64,000 bases of DNA from NCBI RefSeq assembly GCF_000970455.1, contig NZ_LAJG01000022.1, forward strand, positions 124,001 to 188,000, in the 5' to 3' direction. The position numbers and the translations under genes are program-made. The notes under the pieces were generated by a model. It saw only the letters and a program-made list of their open reading frames with translations, did not search any database and was not told the DNA's origin. Source of the DNA: Devosia soli (GTDB lineage Bacteria > Pseudomonadota > Alphaproteobacteria > Rhizobiales > Devosiaceae). Positions 8,492 to 17,243 of the stretch are shown in pieces (the stretch's first letter is position 1; every line of letters begins with the position of its first letter).

Positions 8492-9553
8492 GTGAACCAA
8501 CGCTATCTCGTTTTCATCTCCGAAGCGGCCGAGCTTTGCGGCGTCGAAGCCTTTACCCGGCTTCTGGCTCAGCATTTCGGCCATCGGGCGAAGACCCACG
8601 TGCTCGATGGCGACCTGGTTGCGCTCCAAAAGGCACTCGCGGACCGCGACGCCGTGATCTTCAATTTCCCGATCGTGGGATGGAAGCCAAAACTCTTCAG
8701 CCCCGCCCTGGCCGCGCTGGCCACGCGGGTCTTGGGGAAAGACGTTGTCGTTTTCCTCCACGAGTGGCTCGCGCTCGACTGGAAACGGCGGATCGTTCTG
8801 GCGCCGGTGGTGGTGCTGGCAACGCGGCTTTGCTTCTCCTCGCCCGAGATTGCCGACGAATTCTCAGGGACGCGGCTCGCTCGCTTCACCACCCGGAAGC
8901 GGCAGATCGTGCCGATACCGCCTAATATTGGGTCTCCGGCAGTCCCGGAGACAACCGAGCACAGCTTGGCGCTTGCCGCGCAAAGGCGCATGGGCCGATT
9001 CATTCTTGCGCAATTCGGCTCGATCTACCCCAAAAAGCAGTCGGATGTGGTCCTCAAGGTCGCAGCGCACCTGATCGATGAAGGTCACGACGTCGGCGTT
9101 GTCTTCATCGGCTCCTTCATCAAGGGACAGGATCGCGTTGAGGAGGATTTTGAGGCAGCGGTCCACAGCCTCGATCTTGCCAACCGGACAACGGTGACCG
9201 GCTATGTCGATACCGATGCCGAACTAGCAGCGATTTTCGCCGAGGTCGATGTCTTCTGCTACCTCTTTCCCGAAGGCCTGACGGCGCGGCGTGGCAGCGT
9301 ATTAGCGGCAGCGCTCTCTGGAAAACCTGTCGTGGTCAACGCCCCGGCCTACTCCGCAGCGCTTGATCATCACGGCCTTTTCCAGCGCCTCATCGCTGTC
9401 GGCGCTCTTCGTCTTGTGCCGGCAAATGCCGATGTCGCAACCGTTGCACAAGCAGTGCTCGACGCACGCCAGCAAGGCGCAGAGGCTTTTGATGCCGCTG
9501 CCGAAATCGCGTCGCTCTGGACCTCGATCCTGGCACGGATGGATGCCGAATAG
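8492..9553 (+). CDS. glycosyltransferase-like protein (GT-B fold, GT4-like)
   Basis: About 353 residues, starting VNQRYLVFISEAAELCGVEAF. The C-terminal half, from ILAQFGSIYPKKQSDVVLKV through GYVDTDAELAAIFAEVDVFCYLFPEGLTARRGSVLAA, resembles the nucleotide-sugar-binding half of GT-B glycosyltransferases, with a shortened acidic region where GT4 enzymes have E-x7-E. GTG at 8492 was chosen because GGAAGG lies five bases upstream; an ATG at 8468 is in frame but has no such site. It lies in the polysaccharide cluster and probably adds one sugar to the repeat unit. The imperfect EX7E region means that activity is not assured. Confidence 0.7.
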   Translation: MNQRYLVFISEAAELCGVEAFTRLLAQHFGHRAKTHVLDGDLVALQKALADRDAVIFNFPIVGWKPKLFSPALAALATRVLGKDVVVFLHEWLALDWKRRIVLAPVVVLATRLCFSSPEIADEFSGTRLARFTTRKRQIVPIPPNIGSPAVPETTEHSLALAAQRRMGRFILAQFGSIYPKKQSDVVLKVAAHLIDEGHDVGVVFIGSFIKGQDRVEEDFEAAVHSLDLANRTTVTGYVDTDAELAAIFAEVDVFCYLFPEGLTARRGSVLAAALSGKPVVVNAPAYSAALDHHGLFQRLIAVGALRLVPANADVATVAQAVLDARQQGAEAFDAAAEIASLWTSILARMDAE

Positions 9554-9672
9554 CCAAATAGATTCAATGCAATCCAATTCATAAACCTGCCCTTGGCGGT
9601 GTTTACGGAGTTCAGTTTTATCGCGTCGCCCGTCGTGGCAAGGAGTGGGATACCCCAAACCGAGGCGTGTAA

Positions 9673-10464
9673 ATGCGTCCGTTCGACCTGACATATCTGG
9701 GCAGCACGATAGAAGAGCCGACCACCGTCATCGGCGGTCTTCCCGTGTCCGTTCTCGGCATGGAAGAGTCGGCCCGCATGCTGGTGCGCACGGCGCTTTA
9801 TGCACGCGGCCAGAACAGCCTGCCGTTTTATTCCACCTCGGCCAATGGCCAGGTGATTGCGCTTGCTTCAGAAGATAATGCCTTCAAGGACCTGCTGCTT
9901 AAGGCAGACCAGATCCATGCCGACGGCATGCCCATGGTGCGGCTTTCGGGCATTGTTGCGAGCGACGAGATCAAGGAACGTGTGGCGACAACCGACCTTG
10001 TCCACGCCGTGTCGCGCCTCGCCCAGAAGGCGGGTGTTCGGTATTACTTCCTTGGCGCGACTGCCGAAATCAATCGCCGCGCTGTCGCCAATATGCGCCG
10101 CGACTATCCGAACCTGATCTTTGCTGGTGCCCGCGATGGCTATTTCACCGAAGAGCAGGAAGCCGAGGTAATCGCGGAAATCGTCAAGAGCGAGCCCGAC
10201 ATTCTTTGGGTCTGCCTCGGTGTGCCCAAGGAACAGGCTTTCGTTGCGCGTAACATCGAACGCATGCGCGGCGTCGGCGTCGTCAAGACGGCGGGCGGCC
10301 TCTTCGATTTTCTCTCGGGCAAGAACAGCCGGGCGCCGAAGTGGATGCAGGATGCCGGCCTGGAGTGGGCCTATCGCGCCATGCTCGAGCCGCGGCGCCT
10401 CCTCGGCCGCTATCTCAAGACCAATCCGCTTGCCCTCTGGCAGATCATTTTCCACTCAAAGTAA
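9673..10464 (+). CDS. WecG/TagA/CpsF family glycosyltransferase
   Basis: The 263-residue protein has the features of GT26 enzymes: FYSTSANGQVIALA near 54, the ADQIHADGMPMVRLS region near 79-92 with the conserved Asp-Gly, FLGATAEINRRAVANM near 120, and KTAGGLFDFLSGKNSRAPKWMQDAGLEW near the end. Members transfer N-acetylmannosaminuronate, N-acetylmannosamine or glucose to lipid-linked acceptors at the membrane. It is followed by a strong terminator. The gap of 119 bases after the preceding glycosyltransferase gives room for its own promoter. The sugar is not predictable. Confidence 0.9.
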   Translation: MRPFDLTYLGSTIEEPTTVIGGLPVSVLGMEESARMLVRTALYARGQNSLPFYSTSANGQVIALASEDNAFKDLLLKADQIHADGMPMVRLSGIVASDEIKERVATTDLVHAVSRLAQKAGVRYYFLGATAEINRRAVANMRRDYPNLIFAGARDGYFTEEQEAEVIAEIVKSEPDILWVCLGVPKEQAFVARNIERMRGVGVVKTAGGLFDFLSGKNSRAPKWMQDAGLEWAYRAMLEPRRLLGRYLKTNPLALWQIIFHSK

Positions 10465-10468
10465 AAAG

Positions 10469-10499
10469 AGGCCGCCTTCGGGGCGGCCTTTATCTTTGG
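10469..10499 (+). terminator. intrinsic terminator between convergent wecG-like and gumC-like genes
   Basis: AGGCCGCC at 10469-10476 and GGCGGCCT at 10482-10489 form an eight-pair stem with a five-base loop. It is followed by TTATCTTT on the plus strand and, read on the minus strand, by TCTTTTTAC. It can therefore stop transcription from both sides. Confidence 0.85.
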
Positions 10500-10513
10500 G
10501 CCCTTGGACCCTG

Positions 10514-11956
10514 TCAGGCGATCACGCGCCGCTGCCTCATGTGCAGGAGGAAGCCCAGGCCAGCGGCAACCGCCAAGCCGGCCATAAGGCCGCCGATAAA
10601 CCCGCCAATGACCAGCATCATGGTCCGTGGCGGATAGGAGCGCACGAGCGGCGCCACGGCTGGCGAGATCACCCTGACCTTGGACGTATTGAGCTGGCTG
10701 CGTTCGGCGACCTGGCCGGCTCGATTGAGATAGGCTTCATAGATGGCGACGGCCGATGCCGCCGTCCGTTCGAGCTGGCGCAGCTCGAGCTGCGCCTTTT
10801 CGTCGGAAAAGACATTGCCCAGCTGTGCGCCGGCCGCATTGCTGAGCTGGTCAAAAACATCCCGGGCGCGCTGCAGGTCGGTGCGGGCGCCTTCGACGAT
10901 ACGAGCGACTTCCTGGTCGATCTCACCCTGGAGAGCATCGAGTTCGGCGCGCGCGGTCGTCAGGCTCGGATGACGCGGGCCAAGCGTAGCCGCAAGGGAA
11001 TCGACGTTCTTCTTGGTCGTCGCATATTCGGTGCGCAGTTCGGCGAGAAGTTCGGATTCCTGGGCGCCGGCGCCCTCGTTTCCGGCGGCCAAGGCGGCAT
11101 AGCGCGCTTCGGCAGTGATCAGGGTTTCCCGGGCGGTATCGACCTGGGTGTTGAGTTGAACGGCTGATTGCGTGCTGAGCTGGCTGTCGCTGGTGGTCAT
11201 CGGCAAGCCGTTCTGCTGGCGATAATCGACCACCGCGGCCTCGGCCTTTGCCGCGTCGTCGCGCAATTCCGTCAGGCGCTGGCTCAGCGCTTCGGAGGCG
11301 GTGCGCGCCCCCTGGCTTTCGGTTTCGGCCAGCTCGACGAGGAAGGCGCTGACAATGGCGTCCGTGAGGGCGGCGGATTTTTCTGGCGTCCGGGCCCAGA
11401 CCGACGCCGTCACCACATAGGAGCGTTCTTCGCGGCTGACGCGCACGCGATCGCCGAGCGCCAGGATTGCCGCGATGCGTGCATCGCCACCCGGCGCGAC
11501 ATCTCCGGGTCCAAGGATATCGGGGTCATTGACGAGATTGAGTTGGTCGACGACCCGGCCAAGCACGCTGATCGAGGTCAGGATGCGCATCTTGCTTTCG
11601 ACGTCGATAACCTGGGCTTCCGCGGTGGCGCTACGACCATAGACGTCGTCGTCGACAAGCTGAAGGTTGTTCGGGTCGAGCAGGATATCGGAATAGCTGG
11701 TGTAACGCGGCGGGATCAGCGTGCCGGCGGCAAAACCGGCAAGCGCACCGAGCACGGCAAGGGCAAGGGCGATGAGCCAGAAGCGCCGGACCCAGCCGAG
11801 GATGATGACGGGCGTAATACCAGCCAGCGGATTGGCCGGCGGCGGCGGTGCCTGACGGCGCTCGACACCGTCATAACTCGTGCCGAACGTCACGGTGCGC
11901 ACGCTGGCGCTTCCGGGCGGCGTTGCCACAGCATCGGTTTTACGGGTCTGGTACAT
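10514..11956 (-). CDS. GumC/Wzz family polysaccharide export and chain-length protein
   Basis: The 480-residue protein has an N-terminal cytoplasmic stretch rich in proline, a first membrane helix near 55-78 (WLIALALAVLGALAGFAAG), a long periplasmic region with heptad-rich coiled coils at about 210-390, and a C-terminal helix near 446-471. This is the PCP-type Wzz/GumC architecture. Such proteins set chain length and link Wzy to the outer-membrane exporter. There is no C-terminal tyrosine kinase domain, so a separate kinase or none is used. It is transcribed alone, convergent to the wecG-like gene, from a region carrying an inverted repeat. No outer-membrane Wza is in the window. Confidence 0.88.
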   Translation of the reverse strand: MYQTRKTDAVATPPGSASVRTVTFGTSYDGVERRQAPPPPANPLAGITPVIILGWVRRFWLIALALAVLGALAGFAAGTLIPPRYTSYSDILLDPNNLQLVDDDVYGRSATAEAQVIDVESKMRILTSISVLGRVVDQLNLVNDPDILGPGDVAPGGDARIAAILALGDRVRVSREERSYVVTASVWARTPEKSAALTDAIVSAFLVELAETESQGARTASEALSQRLTELRDDAAKAEAAVVDYRQQNGLPMTTSDSQLSTQSAVQLNTQVDTARETLITAEARYAALAAGNEGAGAQESELLAELRTEYATTKKNVDSLAATLGPRHPSLTTARAELDALQGEIDQEVARIVEGARTDLQRARDVFDQLSNAAGAQLGNVFSDEKAQLELRQLERTAASAVAIYEAYLNRAGQVAERSQLNTSKVRVISPAVAPLVRSYPPRTMMLVIGGFIGGLMAGLAVAAGLGFLLHMRQRRVIA

Positions 11957-12018
11957 GCGTCTCGCAGAGCTGGCCGTTTCAGCCAGTAACTATAGACGCA
12001 ACACCCTTAATTTTCTTC

Positions 12019-12042
12019 GCTTAACGCCCTTCGTAGTTAAGC
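12019..12042. promoter_or_regulatory. inverted repeat upstream of the gumC-like gene
   Basis: GCTTAAC at 12019-12025 and GTTAAGC at 12036-12042 are perfect 7-base inverted arms separated by ten bases, 63 bases before the gumC-like start. The AT-rich half sites look like an operator for a dimeric regulator. No regulator can be named. Confidence 0.4.
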
Positions 12043-12051
12043 AAAGCCTGC

Positions 12052-12429
12052 TCATTCGGCCGGCAGGGCGCTTGGCAGATAAATGCGGAGGGGCCGTATT
12101 TCGTAAGAGCCGGAATCGGGATTGGCGACCGCAAGCTTCTTGGCGAAATCGACTGCCTCATCGATCGTCTCGCACTCGGCGACGTAAAAGCCCAGAAACT
12201 GCTCCTTGGTCTCGGCAAAGGGACCATCGAACACGACTGGCTCTCCCGAAGCCTTGCGCAGCGTCTTGGCTTCGGTCGTGTTTTGGAGGCGCACCACCGG
12301 GCCTAGCTTGCCAACGCTTCTCAGCTCGTCCTGCACCTTTCCAAGACGCACCATGCAGGCGTCGTCTTCCTCTTTGGTCCAGGTGGAAACACGATTTTCG
12401 TCATTGTAGCAAAGGACAGCATAAAGCAT
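12052..12429 (-). CDS. YciI family (YCII-related, DGPF) protein
   Basis: The 125-residue protein begins MLYAVLCYNDENRVSTW and carries the FDGPFAETKEQFLGFYVAEC segment that defines the YCII/DGPF family, a ferredoxin-like alpha+beta fold of unknown reaction often linked to sigma-factor operons. ATG at 12429 was chosen because GAGGTG lies upstream and the beta strand starts there; an in-frame ATG at 12465 lies upstream. No sigma factor is next to it here. Its catalytic role is unknown. Confidence 0.82.
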   Translation of the reverse strand: MLYAVLCYNDENRVSTWTKEEDDACMVRLGKVQDELRSVGKLGPVVRLQNTTEAKTLRKASGEPVVFDGPFAETKEQFLGFYVAECETIDEAVDFAKKLAVANPDSGSYEIRPLRIYLPSALPAE

Positions 12430-12487
12430 GAGGCACCTCGTTTTCCCGCCCGCAACTATGCGCATCCGGAACGATAAATCCAGCCTC

Positions 12488-13351
12488 TTAGGCGGTAGGC
12501 GGGGCTGGCCGGGTGATGGTGGCGGTGGCGCCGATGGATGCGACGATAATGGCGGCCATGCCGGCGATCTGCGGCATGCTCAGCGTCTCGCCCAGGATGA
12601 CAAGGCCTGAAATGGCTGCCAGTGCCGGCTGGCCGCTCATCAGGATGCCGAAGAGCCGCGCGGGGATTTGGGGCAGTGCGATCATGTCGAGCGCATAGGG
12701 AATGGCGCTCGAACACAGCGCCACCGCAAGCCCGAGCGGCAGGATGGCCGGATCGAACAGGAGCGGCCCCGCCGTAACGATGCCAAAGGGCAGCGCGATC
12801 AGGGCTGCGGTCGCGACACCGAGCGCTGCGATATGGGCGCCCCCGCCTGTCCCGGCCCTTTGCCCGAAGATGATATAACCGGCCCAGCAGGCTCCGGCGC
12901 TGAGGGCGAGCGCGACGCCAACCGGCGAAATGTCGCCCGCGAACCCACCCCAGGGGAGCAGGGAAACAAATCCTACGAGCGCCAGGGCAATCCAGGCAAA
13001 ATCGAGCGGCTTGCGCGCGCCGACGAGAGCGACCGCTAGCGGACCGGTGAACTCGAGCGCCACCGCTATACCGAGCGGTATGTGTTCGAGCGCTGCGTAG
13101 AAAAAAAGGTTCATGGCTCCCATGACGACGCCATAAAGAAGGACCGCTCGCTTCTGCTTGCCATCAAGCTGGTGTCGCCATGGCCGGAACACCAGCATCA
13201 AGGCGAGAGCACCAAGCGTCAGCCGCAGGGCGGTGGCGCCGAATGGGCCGACCAGCGGAAACAGCATCTTGGCAAAGCTCGCACCGGTCTGGGTGAAAAC
13301 CATGCCGAGGGCAACAAGAAGAACGGAGACGATCGGTGTTGGCGGCCGCAA
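12488..13351 (-). CDS. EamA/DMT family transporter, RhtA-like
   Basis: The 287-residue protein has ten hydrophobic helices in two EamA repeats. The segment NLFFYAALEHIPLGIAVA followed by LEFTGPLAVAL is the signature of the RhtA group, which exports threonine, homoserine and some amino-acid analogues in E. coli. It is probably an inner-membrane metabolite exporter. It precedes yciI on the same strand, with the two coding regions separated by 58 bases. The substrate is inferred from the subfamily only. Confidence 0.85.
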   Translation of the reverse strand: MRPPTPIVSVLLVALGMVFTQTGASFAKMLFPLVGPFGATALRLTLGALALMLVFRPWRHQLDGKQKRAVLLYGVVMGAMNLFFYAALEHIPLGIAVALEFTGPLAVALVGARKPLDFAWIALALVGFVSLLPWGGFAGDISPVGVALALSAGACWAGYIIFGQRAGTGGGAHIAALGVATAALIALPFGIVTAGPLLFDPAILPLGLAVALCSSAIPYALDMIALPQIPARLFGILMSGQPALAAISGLVILGETLSMPQIAGMAAIIVASIGATATITRPAPPTA

Positions 13352-13414
13352 GGACTGGCTTTCGGAAGGACGTGGCCCTTCCTCTAATCCGCCGTGCCGC
13401 TCATGGAAAGCTCT

Positions 13415-14104
13415 TCAGCAAAAGTTCTGGAAGCCGATGAAGGTGCCATTCTCGTCGGTGAAGTGCTTGAGAACGTAGCCCGTCGGCAAGCCGTTCTGAC
13501 CCGGCGCGATATGGCAGCGAATGCCTTCGGGTGTTGCCTGGCAGGAATCGATCATGAAGCATTGCCCCGGCTGGGTTTGGCCGATGAGCTGGCTGTTTCC
13601 GTCCGGCATGGCCCGAATGTTGAGCAGATGCGCGCCGCGCACCCAGAGCGGAAACTTCGTCGGCACAGCGATATCGGTAGCGTCGGCGCAATAGCCGCTG
13701 GCGGGATGGCGTATGCAGTTCTGCGCTGGAGCGGGCATGTTCGAGGCAACGTTCTGTCCGCTCAGCGGGGCCAGCACCATGGGTTCGCCATTGGCGGATC
13801 GGCCGTCGAGGGCGCGGCCATTGGGTGAAAACGTCGCGACCGCATTACCGTCATAGCCGAGAAGGTGAACATTGCCCCCTTCCGTCCGCCAGCCATTGAC
13901 CATGGCGAGAGGACCGAGGCAGCCCAGGCTCGTTGCCCAATATCCGAATGTCCCGCTGCTGGTGGCGAGGTTGATCCGGCACATGCCGGTTCCGCCGTCC
14001 CCGGTCGTGACCTGCCAGTCGCCTGCATAGCGGCCGGCATCCTGCGCCAGCGCCGGCGAAGCCAGGCTGACCAGTACGGCAAAAAGCAAATGGCGGATAC
14101 GCAT
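13415..14104 (-). CDS. secreted AprI/Inh-like protein with C-terminal SH3-like domain
   Basis: The 229-residue protein has a signal peptide (MRIRHLLFAVLVSLASPALA) and a first mature domain, about 21-115, whose pattern (DWQVTT, CRINL, WATSLGC, MVNGWR and HLLGYDGNAVATF) fits the AprI/Inh metalloprotease-inhibitor barrel. Residues about 125-229 contain WVRGAHLLNIRAMPDGNSQLIGQTQPGQC and several cysteines, like a bacterial SH3 domain. It probably acts in the periplasm or at the cell surface. GGGGAGG precedes the start. No serralysin-type protease is nearby, so an inhibitor function is uncertain. Confidence 0.6.
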   Translation of the reverse strand: MRIRHLLFAVLVSLASPALAQDAGRYAGDWQVTTGDGGTGMCRINLATSSGTFGYWATSLGCLGPLAMVNGWRTEGGNVHLLGYDGNAVATFSPNGRALDGRSANGEPMVLAPLSGQNVASNMPAPAQNCIRHPASGYCADATDIAVPTKFPLWVRGAHLLNIRAMPDGNSQLIGQTQPGQCFMIDSCQATPEGIRCHIAPGQNGLPTGYVLKHFTDENGTFIGFQNFC

Positions 14105-14234
14105 GAATTTCCTCCCCAGGATCGGCCGAAATCTGCCGCAAAAACATCGATTCTGCGAGAGGGAGCCGTGGTGGCGATTGACCCGAATCCTTCCACCCTT
14201 TAGCCCTACCAGCGGAACAAAGGAGGAATGGCCG

Positions 14235-15296
14235 ATGGAGTATCGCTATCTCGGGCGCTCGGGGCTCAAGGTCTCCGTTTTGACCATGGGCACCATGACG
14301 TTCGGCGGCAGCCAGAAGATCGGCAATACGAGCCCCGCGGACGCAGCGCGCCAGGTCGACCTTTGTCTTGATGCCGGCATCAATCTCTACGACACCGCCA
14401 ATGTCTATAATGCCGGCGTTTCCGAAGAAATTCTGGGCGATGTGCTACGCGAGAACGGCCGCCGGCAAAAAGCGCTGATAGCGACCAAGGTGCGGTTCAA
14501 GATGGGGGGTGGCCCCAACGAGGTCGGCCTTTCGCGCCATCACATCATCGAGCAATGCAAGGCAAGCCTGAAGCGCCTCAAGACCGATGTGATCGATCTT
14601 TACCAGGTCCACGAATGGGATGGGATGACGCCCATCGAGGAAACCATGGAATCGCTCGATACGCTCGTGCGCCATGGTCATGTCCGCTATATCGGCTGCT
14701 CGAATTATTCGGGCTGGCACATCATGAAGGCGCTGATGGCCACGGAGAAGCGCCAGGGCGAGCGCTTCGTGTCCCAGCAGATCCACTATTCGCTCCATTC
14801 GCGCGATGCCGAATACGAACTCGTGCCGATTTCGCAGGATCAGGGGCTCGGAATTCTCGTGTGGTCGCCGCTCGCCGGCGGGCTCCTGTCCGGCAAATAT
14901 CGCCGCGATAGTGCCCCCGATAGCGGGCGGCATGTCGGCGGGTTCCGCGAGCCACCGGTCTATGACTGGGAAAAGCTCTATGGGGTGATCGACGTCATCG
15001 TCGACATTGCCGGGCAACGCGGCGTGTCAGGCGCACAGGTTTCGCTGGCCTGGTTGCTTGGCCGTCCTGGCGTCACTTCGGCGATCATTGGCGGACGCGA
15101 TGAAAAGCAGTTTGCCGACAATATTGCCGCAGCCAGACTCAACTTGACGGCGGAAGAGCGCAAGCGGCTAGACGATGCCAGCCGCCCGCCGCTGCTTTAT
15201 CCCTATTGGCACCAGTCCTTCACGGCGCAGGATCGGCTCGGGCCTGTCGATCTTGACCTTATTGCGCCCTATGCCGAGGAGTTTTCGCGTGGCTGA
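14235..15296 (+). CDS. aldo/keto reductase
   Basis: The 353-residue enzyme begins [25 protein letters not shown]. The catalytic set is visible: Asp and Tyr in DTANVYNAG, Lys in IATKVRF and His in QVHEWDG. The C-terminal [17 protein letters not shown] and [16 protein letters not shown] regions form the NADPH-binding end. It reduces an aldehyde or ketone in the cytoplasm; the substrate is unknown. ATG at 14235 is preceded by AGGAGG at 14221-14226, which rules against the longer upstream frame. Its stop overlaps the FAH-family start by eight bases, so the three genes from here to 17066 form one operon. Confidence 0.92.
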   Translation: MEYRYLGRSGLKVSVLTMGTMTFGGSQKIGNTSPADAARQVDLCLDAGINLYDTANVYNAGVSEEILGDVLRENGRRQKALIATKVRFKMGGGPNEVGLSRHHIIEQCKASLKRLKTDVIDLYQVHEWDGMTPIEETMESLDTLVRHGHVRYIGCSNYSGWHIMKALMATEKRQGERFVSQQIHYSLHSRDAEYELVPISQDQGLGILVWSPLAGGLLSGKYRRDSAPDSGRHVGGFREPPVYDWEKLYGVIDVIVDIAGQRGVSGAQVSLAWLLGRPGVTSAIIGGRDEKQFADNIAAARLNLTAEERKRLDDASRPPLLYPYWHQSFTAQDRLGPVDLDLIAPYAEEFSRG

Positions 15297-15972
15297 TCTT
15301 GTTTTTCCGGCTCCGCAGCCGGTGGTCGTGCCGGTCCATGGTGGTTCCTTCTTTCCTGTCCGGCGCATCTACTGCGTGGGGCGGAATTATGCCGAGCACA
15401 TCAAGGAAATGGGCAATGACGTGCGCGATCCGCCGTTCTTTTTCGCCAAGCCTGCCGATGCGATCCTGATCGATGGCGAAGACATGCCTTATCCGCAGCA
15501 AACCGCGGACCTGCATTTCGAGATCGAGCTCGTCGTTGCCATCGGCAAGGATGGACGTGACATCGCTGAAGCGTACGCGCTCGAGCACGTTTTTGGCTAT
15601 GCCGCCGGCATCGATATGACGCGGCGCGATCTGCAGGCGGTCGCGAAGAAGGCTGGCCGTCCTTGGGAAATGGCGAAGGCCTTCGACCATTCGGCGCCTA
15701 TGGGCACCATTCAACCGGCAGGCGCCATCGGCCATCCTGCCAAGGGCGCGATCACCCTTTCGGTCAATGGCACTGAACGGCAGCGCGGCGACCTCAGTGA
15801 CCAGATATGGACGGTGCCCGAAGCCATCGCCTATCTCAGCGGCTTCGTCGCCCTCAGGGCCGGAGACCTGATCATGACAGGCACCCCGGCCGGCGTCGGT
15901 GCCGTGGTCAAGGGCGATGTGATCGAGGGCATGATCGAAGGCGTCGGCACCGTGCGGACGGTGATCGCCTGA
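15289..15972 (+). CDS. fumarylacetoacetate hydrolase (FAH) family protein
   Basis: The 227-residue protein shows the FAH core: [23 protein letters not shown], the metal-binding E-x-E in [21 protein letters not shown] and TGTPAGVG near the end. Family members hydrolyse or decarboxylate acylpyruvates, for example fumarylpyruvate. GTG at 15289 is chosen because GAGGAG lies upstream and the shorter protein matches the single-domain family size. It overlaps both neighbours: the aldo/keto reductase stop before it and, through TGATG, the helicase start after it. The exact substrate is not clear. Confidence 0.9.
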   Translation: MADLVFPAPQPVVVPVHGGSFFPVRRIYCVGRNYAEHIKEMGNDVRDPPFFFAKPADAILIDGEDMPYPQQTADLHFEIELVVAIGKDGRDIAEAYALEHVFGYAAGIDMTRRDLQAVAKKAGRPWEMAKAFDHSAPMGTIQPAGAIGHPAKGAITLSVNGTERQRGDLSDQIWTVPEAIAYLSGFVALRAGDLIMTGTPAGVGAVVKGDVIEGMIEGVGTVRTVIA

Positions 15973-17066
15973 TGTCGACGCCGGTCTGGTCGGGACAGCA
16001 GGATGCGGCGCTGGTTGCCGTATCCAAATGGCTCAAGGACAAGAATGGCCCGCAGGTCTTTCGCCTGTTCGGCTGGGCCGGCACCGGCAAGTCGACGCTT
16101 GCCGTCCATCTCGCGCAGGATGTGCGTTCGGTCAAATATGCGGCGTTTACCGGCAAGGCGGCGATGGTCATGCGCAAGCGCGGCTGCAAGGGCGCCCAGA
16201 CCATCCACTCGCTCATCTATACGCTCGTCAGCGAGAAGGAGGGCGAGCCGCGCTTCGTGCTCGATCCGGAAAGCCCCGCAGCGGACGCGGACCTCATCGT
16301 TATCGACGAAGTTTCGATGGTCGACGAGCAGCTCGGCGCCGACCTTTTGTCATTCGGCACCAAGATCCTGGTGCTCGGCGATCCGTTCCAGTTGCCGCCC
16401 GTGCAGGGAGCGGGGTTTTTCACCGCCGTCGAGCCAGACATCATGCTCACCGAAATCCATCGGCAGGCGGCGGATAATCCAATCATTCAGCTATCGATGG
16501 CGGTTCGCGAAGGCGGCTTTCTGGAACACGGGCGCTATGGCGAAAGCATCGTCGTCGGGCGCGATCAGGTGGACCGGGATGCGGTGATGCAAGCCGATCA
16601 GGTGCTGGTCGGACGCAACAAGACACGCCTGACCTATAACGACCGCCTGCGGGAGCTCAAGGGGCTGCCCTTCCACGAGCCGGTGGTCGGCGACCGCATG
16701 GTGTGTCTTCGAAACAATCCGCGGAAACGCCTGCTCAACGGGCAGATATGGATAGTGACGGATACGACGCGGCGGTCGAACGGGAAATGGTCGCTGATGC
16801 TGGCCGATGACGAAGGAAAGGGTGAAACCCGCGTTCTCACCCACAAGGCTTTCTTTTCCGGCGAAGAAGAGACCATGGCGTGGACCGAGCGGCGGCAGTT
16901 CGACGAATTCACCTTCGGCTATTGCCTGACGGTCCATAAGGCGCAGGGCAGCCAATGGGACAATGTGTATCTCTTCGATGAAAGCTTCGTTTTCCGCGAG
17001 GAGCGGGCGCGCTGGCTTTATACCGGCATCACCCGTGCCGCCGAGCGCATCACGATCGTCAGCTGA
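15972..17066 (+). CDS. RecD2/Dda-like ATP-dependent DNA helicase (AAA_30, UvrD_C_2)
   Basis: The 364-residue protein is a compact superfamily-1 helicase. It shows Walker A GWAGTGKST near residues 34-42, IDEVSMVDE (motif II) near 113, LGDPFQLPPV (motif III) near 137, and FGYCLTVHKAQGSQWDNV plus YTGITRAAERI (motifs V and VI) near the end. This is the RecD/Dda arrangement without the N-terminal region of full RecD2. It probably unwinds DNA 5' to 3' in repair or recombination. ATG at 15972 overlaps the FAH stop. The link to the metabolic genes upstream looks like operon packing, not shared function. Confidence 0.88.
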   Translation: MSTPVWSGQQDAALVAVSKWLKDKNGPQVFRLFGWAGTGKSTLAVHLAQDVRSVKYAAFTGKAAMVMRKRGCKGAQTIHSLIYTLVSEKEGEPRFVLDPESPAADADLIVIDEVSMVDEQLGADLLSFGTKILVLGDPFQLPPVQGAGFFTAVEPDIMLTEIHRQAADNPIIQLSMAVREGGFLEHGRYGESIVVGRDQVDRDAVMQADQVLVGRNKTRLTYNDRLRELKGLPFHEPVVGDRMVCLRNNPRKRLLNGQIWIVTDTTRRSNGKWSLMLADDEGKGETRVLTHKAFFSGEEETMAWTERRQFDEFTFGYCLTVHKAQGSQWDNVYLFDESFVFREERARWLYTGITRAAERITIVS

Positions 17067-17243
17067 TCGCTTCCGGCTTTTCGTTCGCCTTACCCAAGTT
17101 CAGACACACTTGGCGCCTTAATAAAATTACCGCCTATCAGCCCAATGGTTTAGCACTTTGCCGGGTGTGGCGCTTGCGCGGCGGGGTTCGATACCCCATT
17201 GTGACAATAGAGATTTTAGCCAATACCGACCGGAGGAACGCTG

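Noticed and set aside
17120..17220. A possible tRNA gene
   Set aside because: A T-arm-like hairpin and D-arm-like segment are present, but I could not pair an acceptor stem or find a proper anticodon arm, so it is not listed as a gene.
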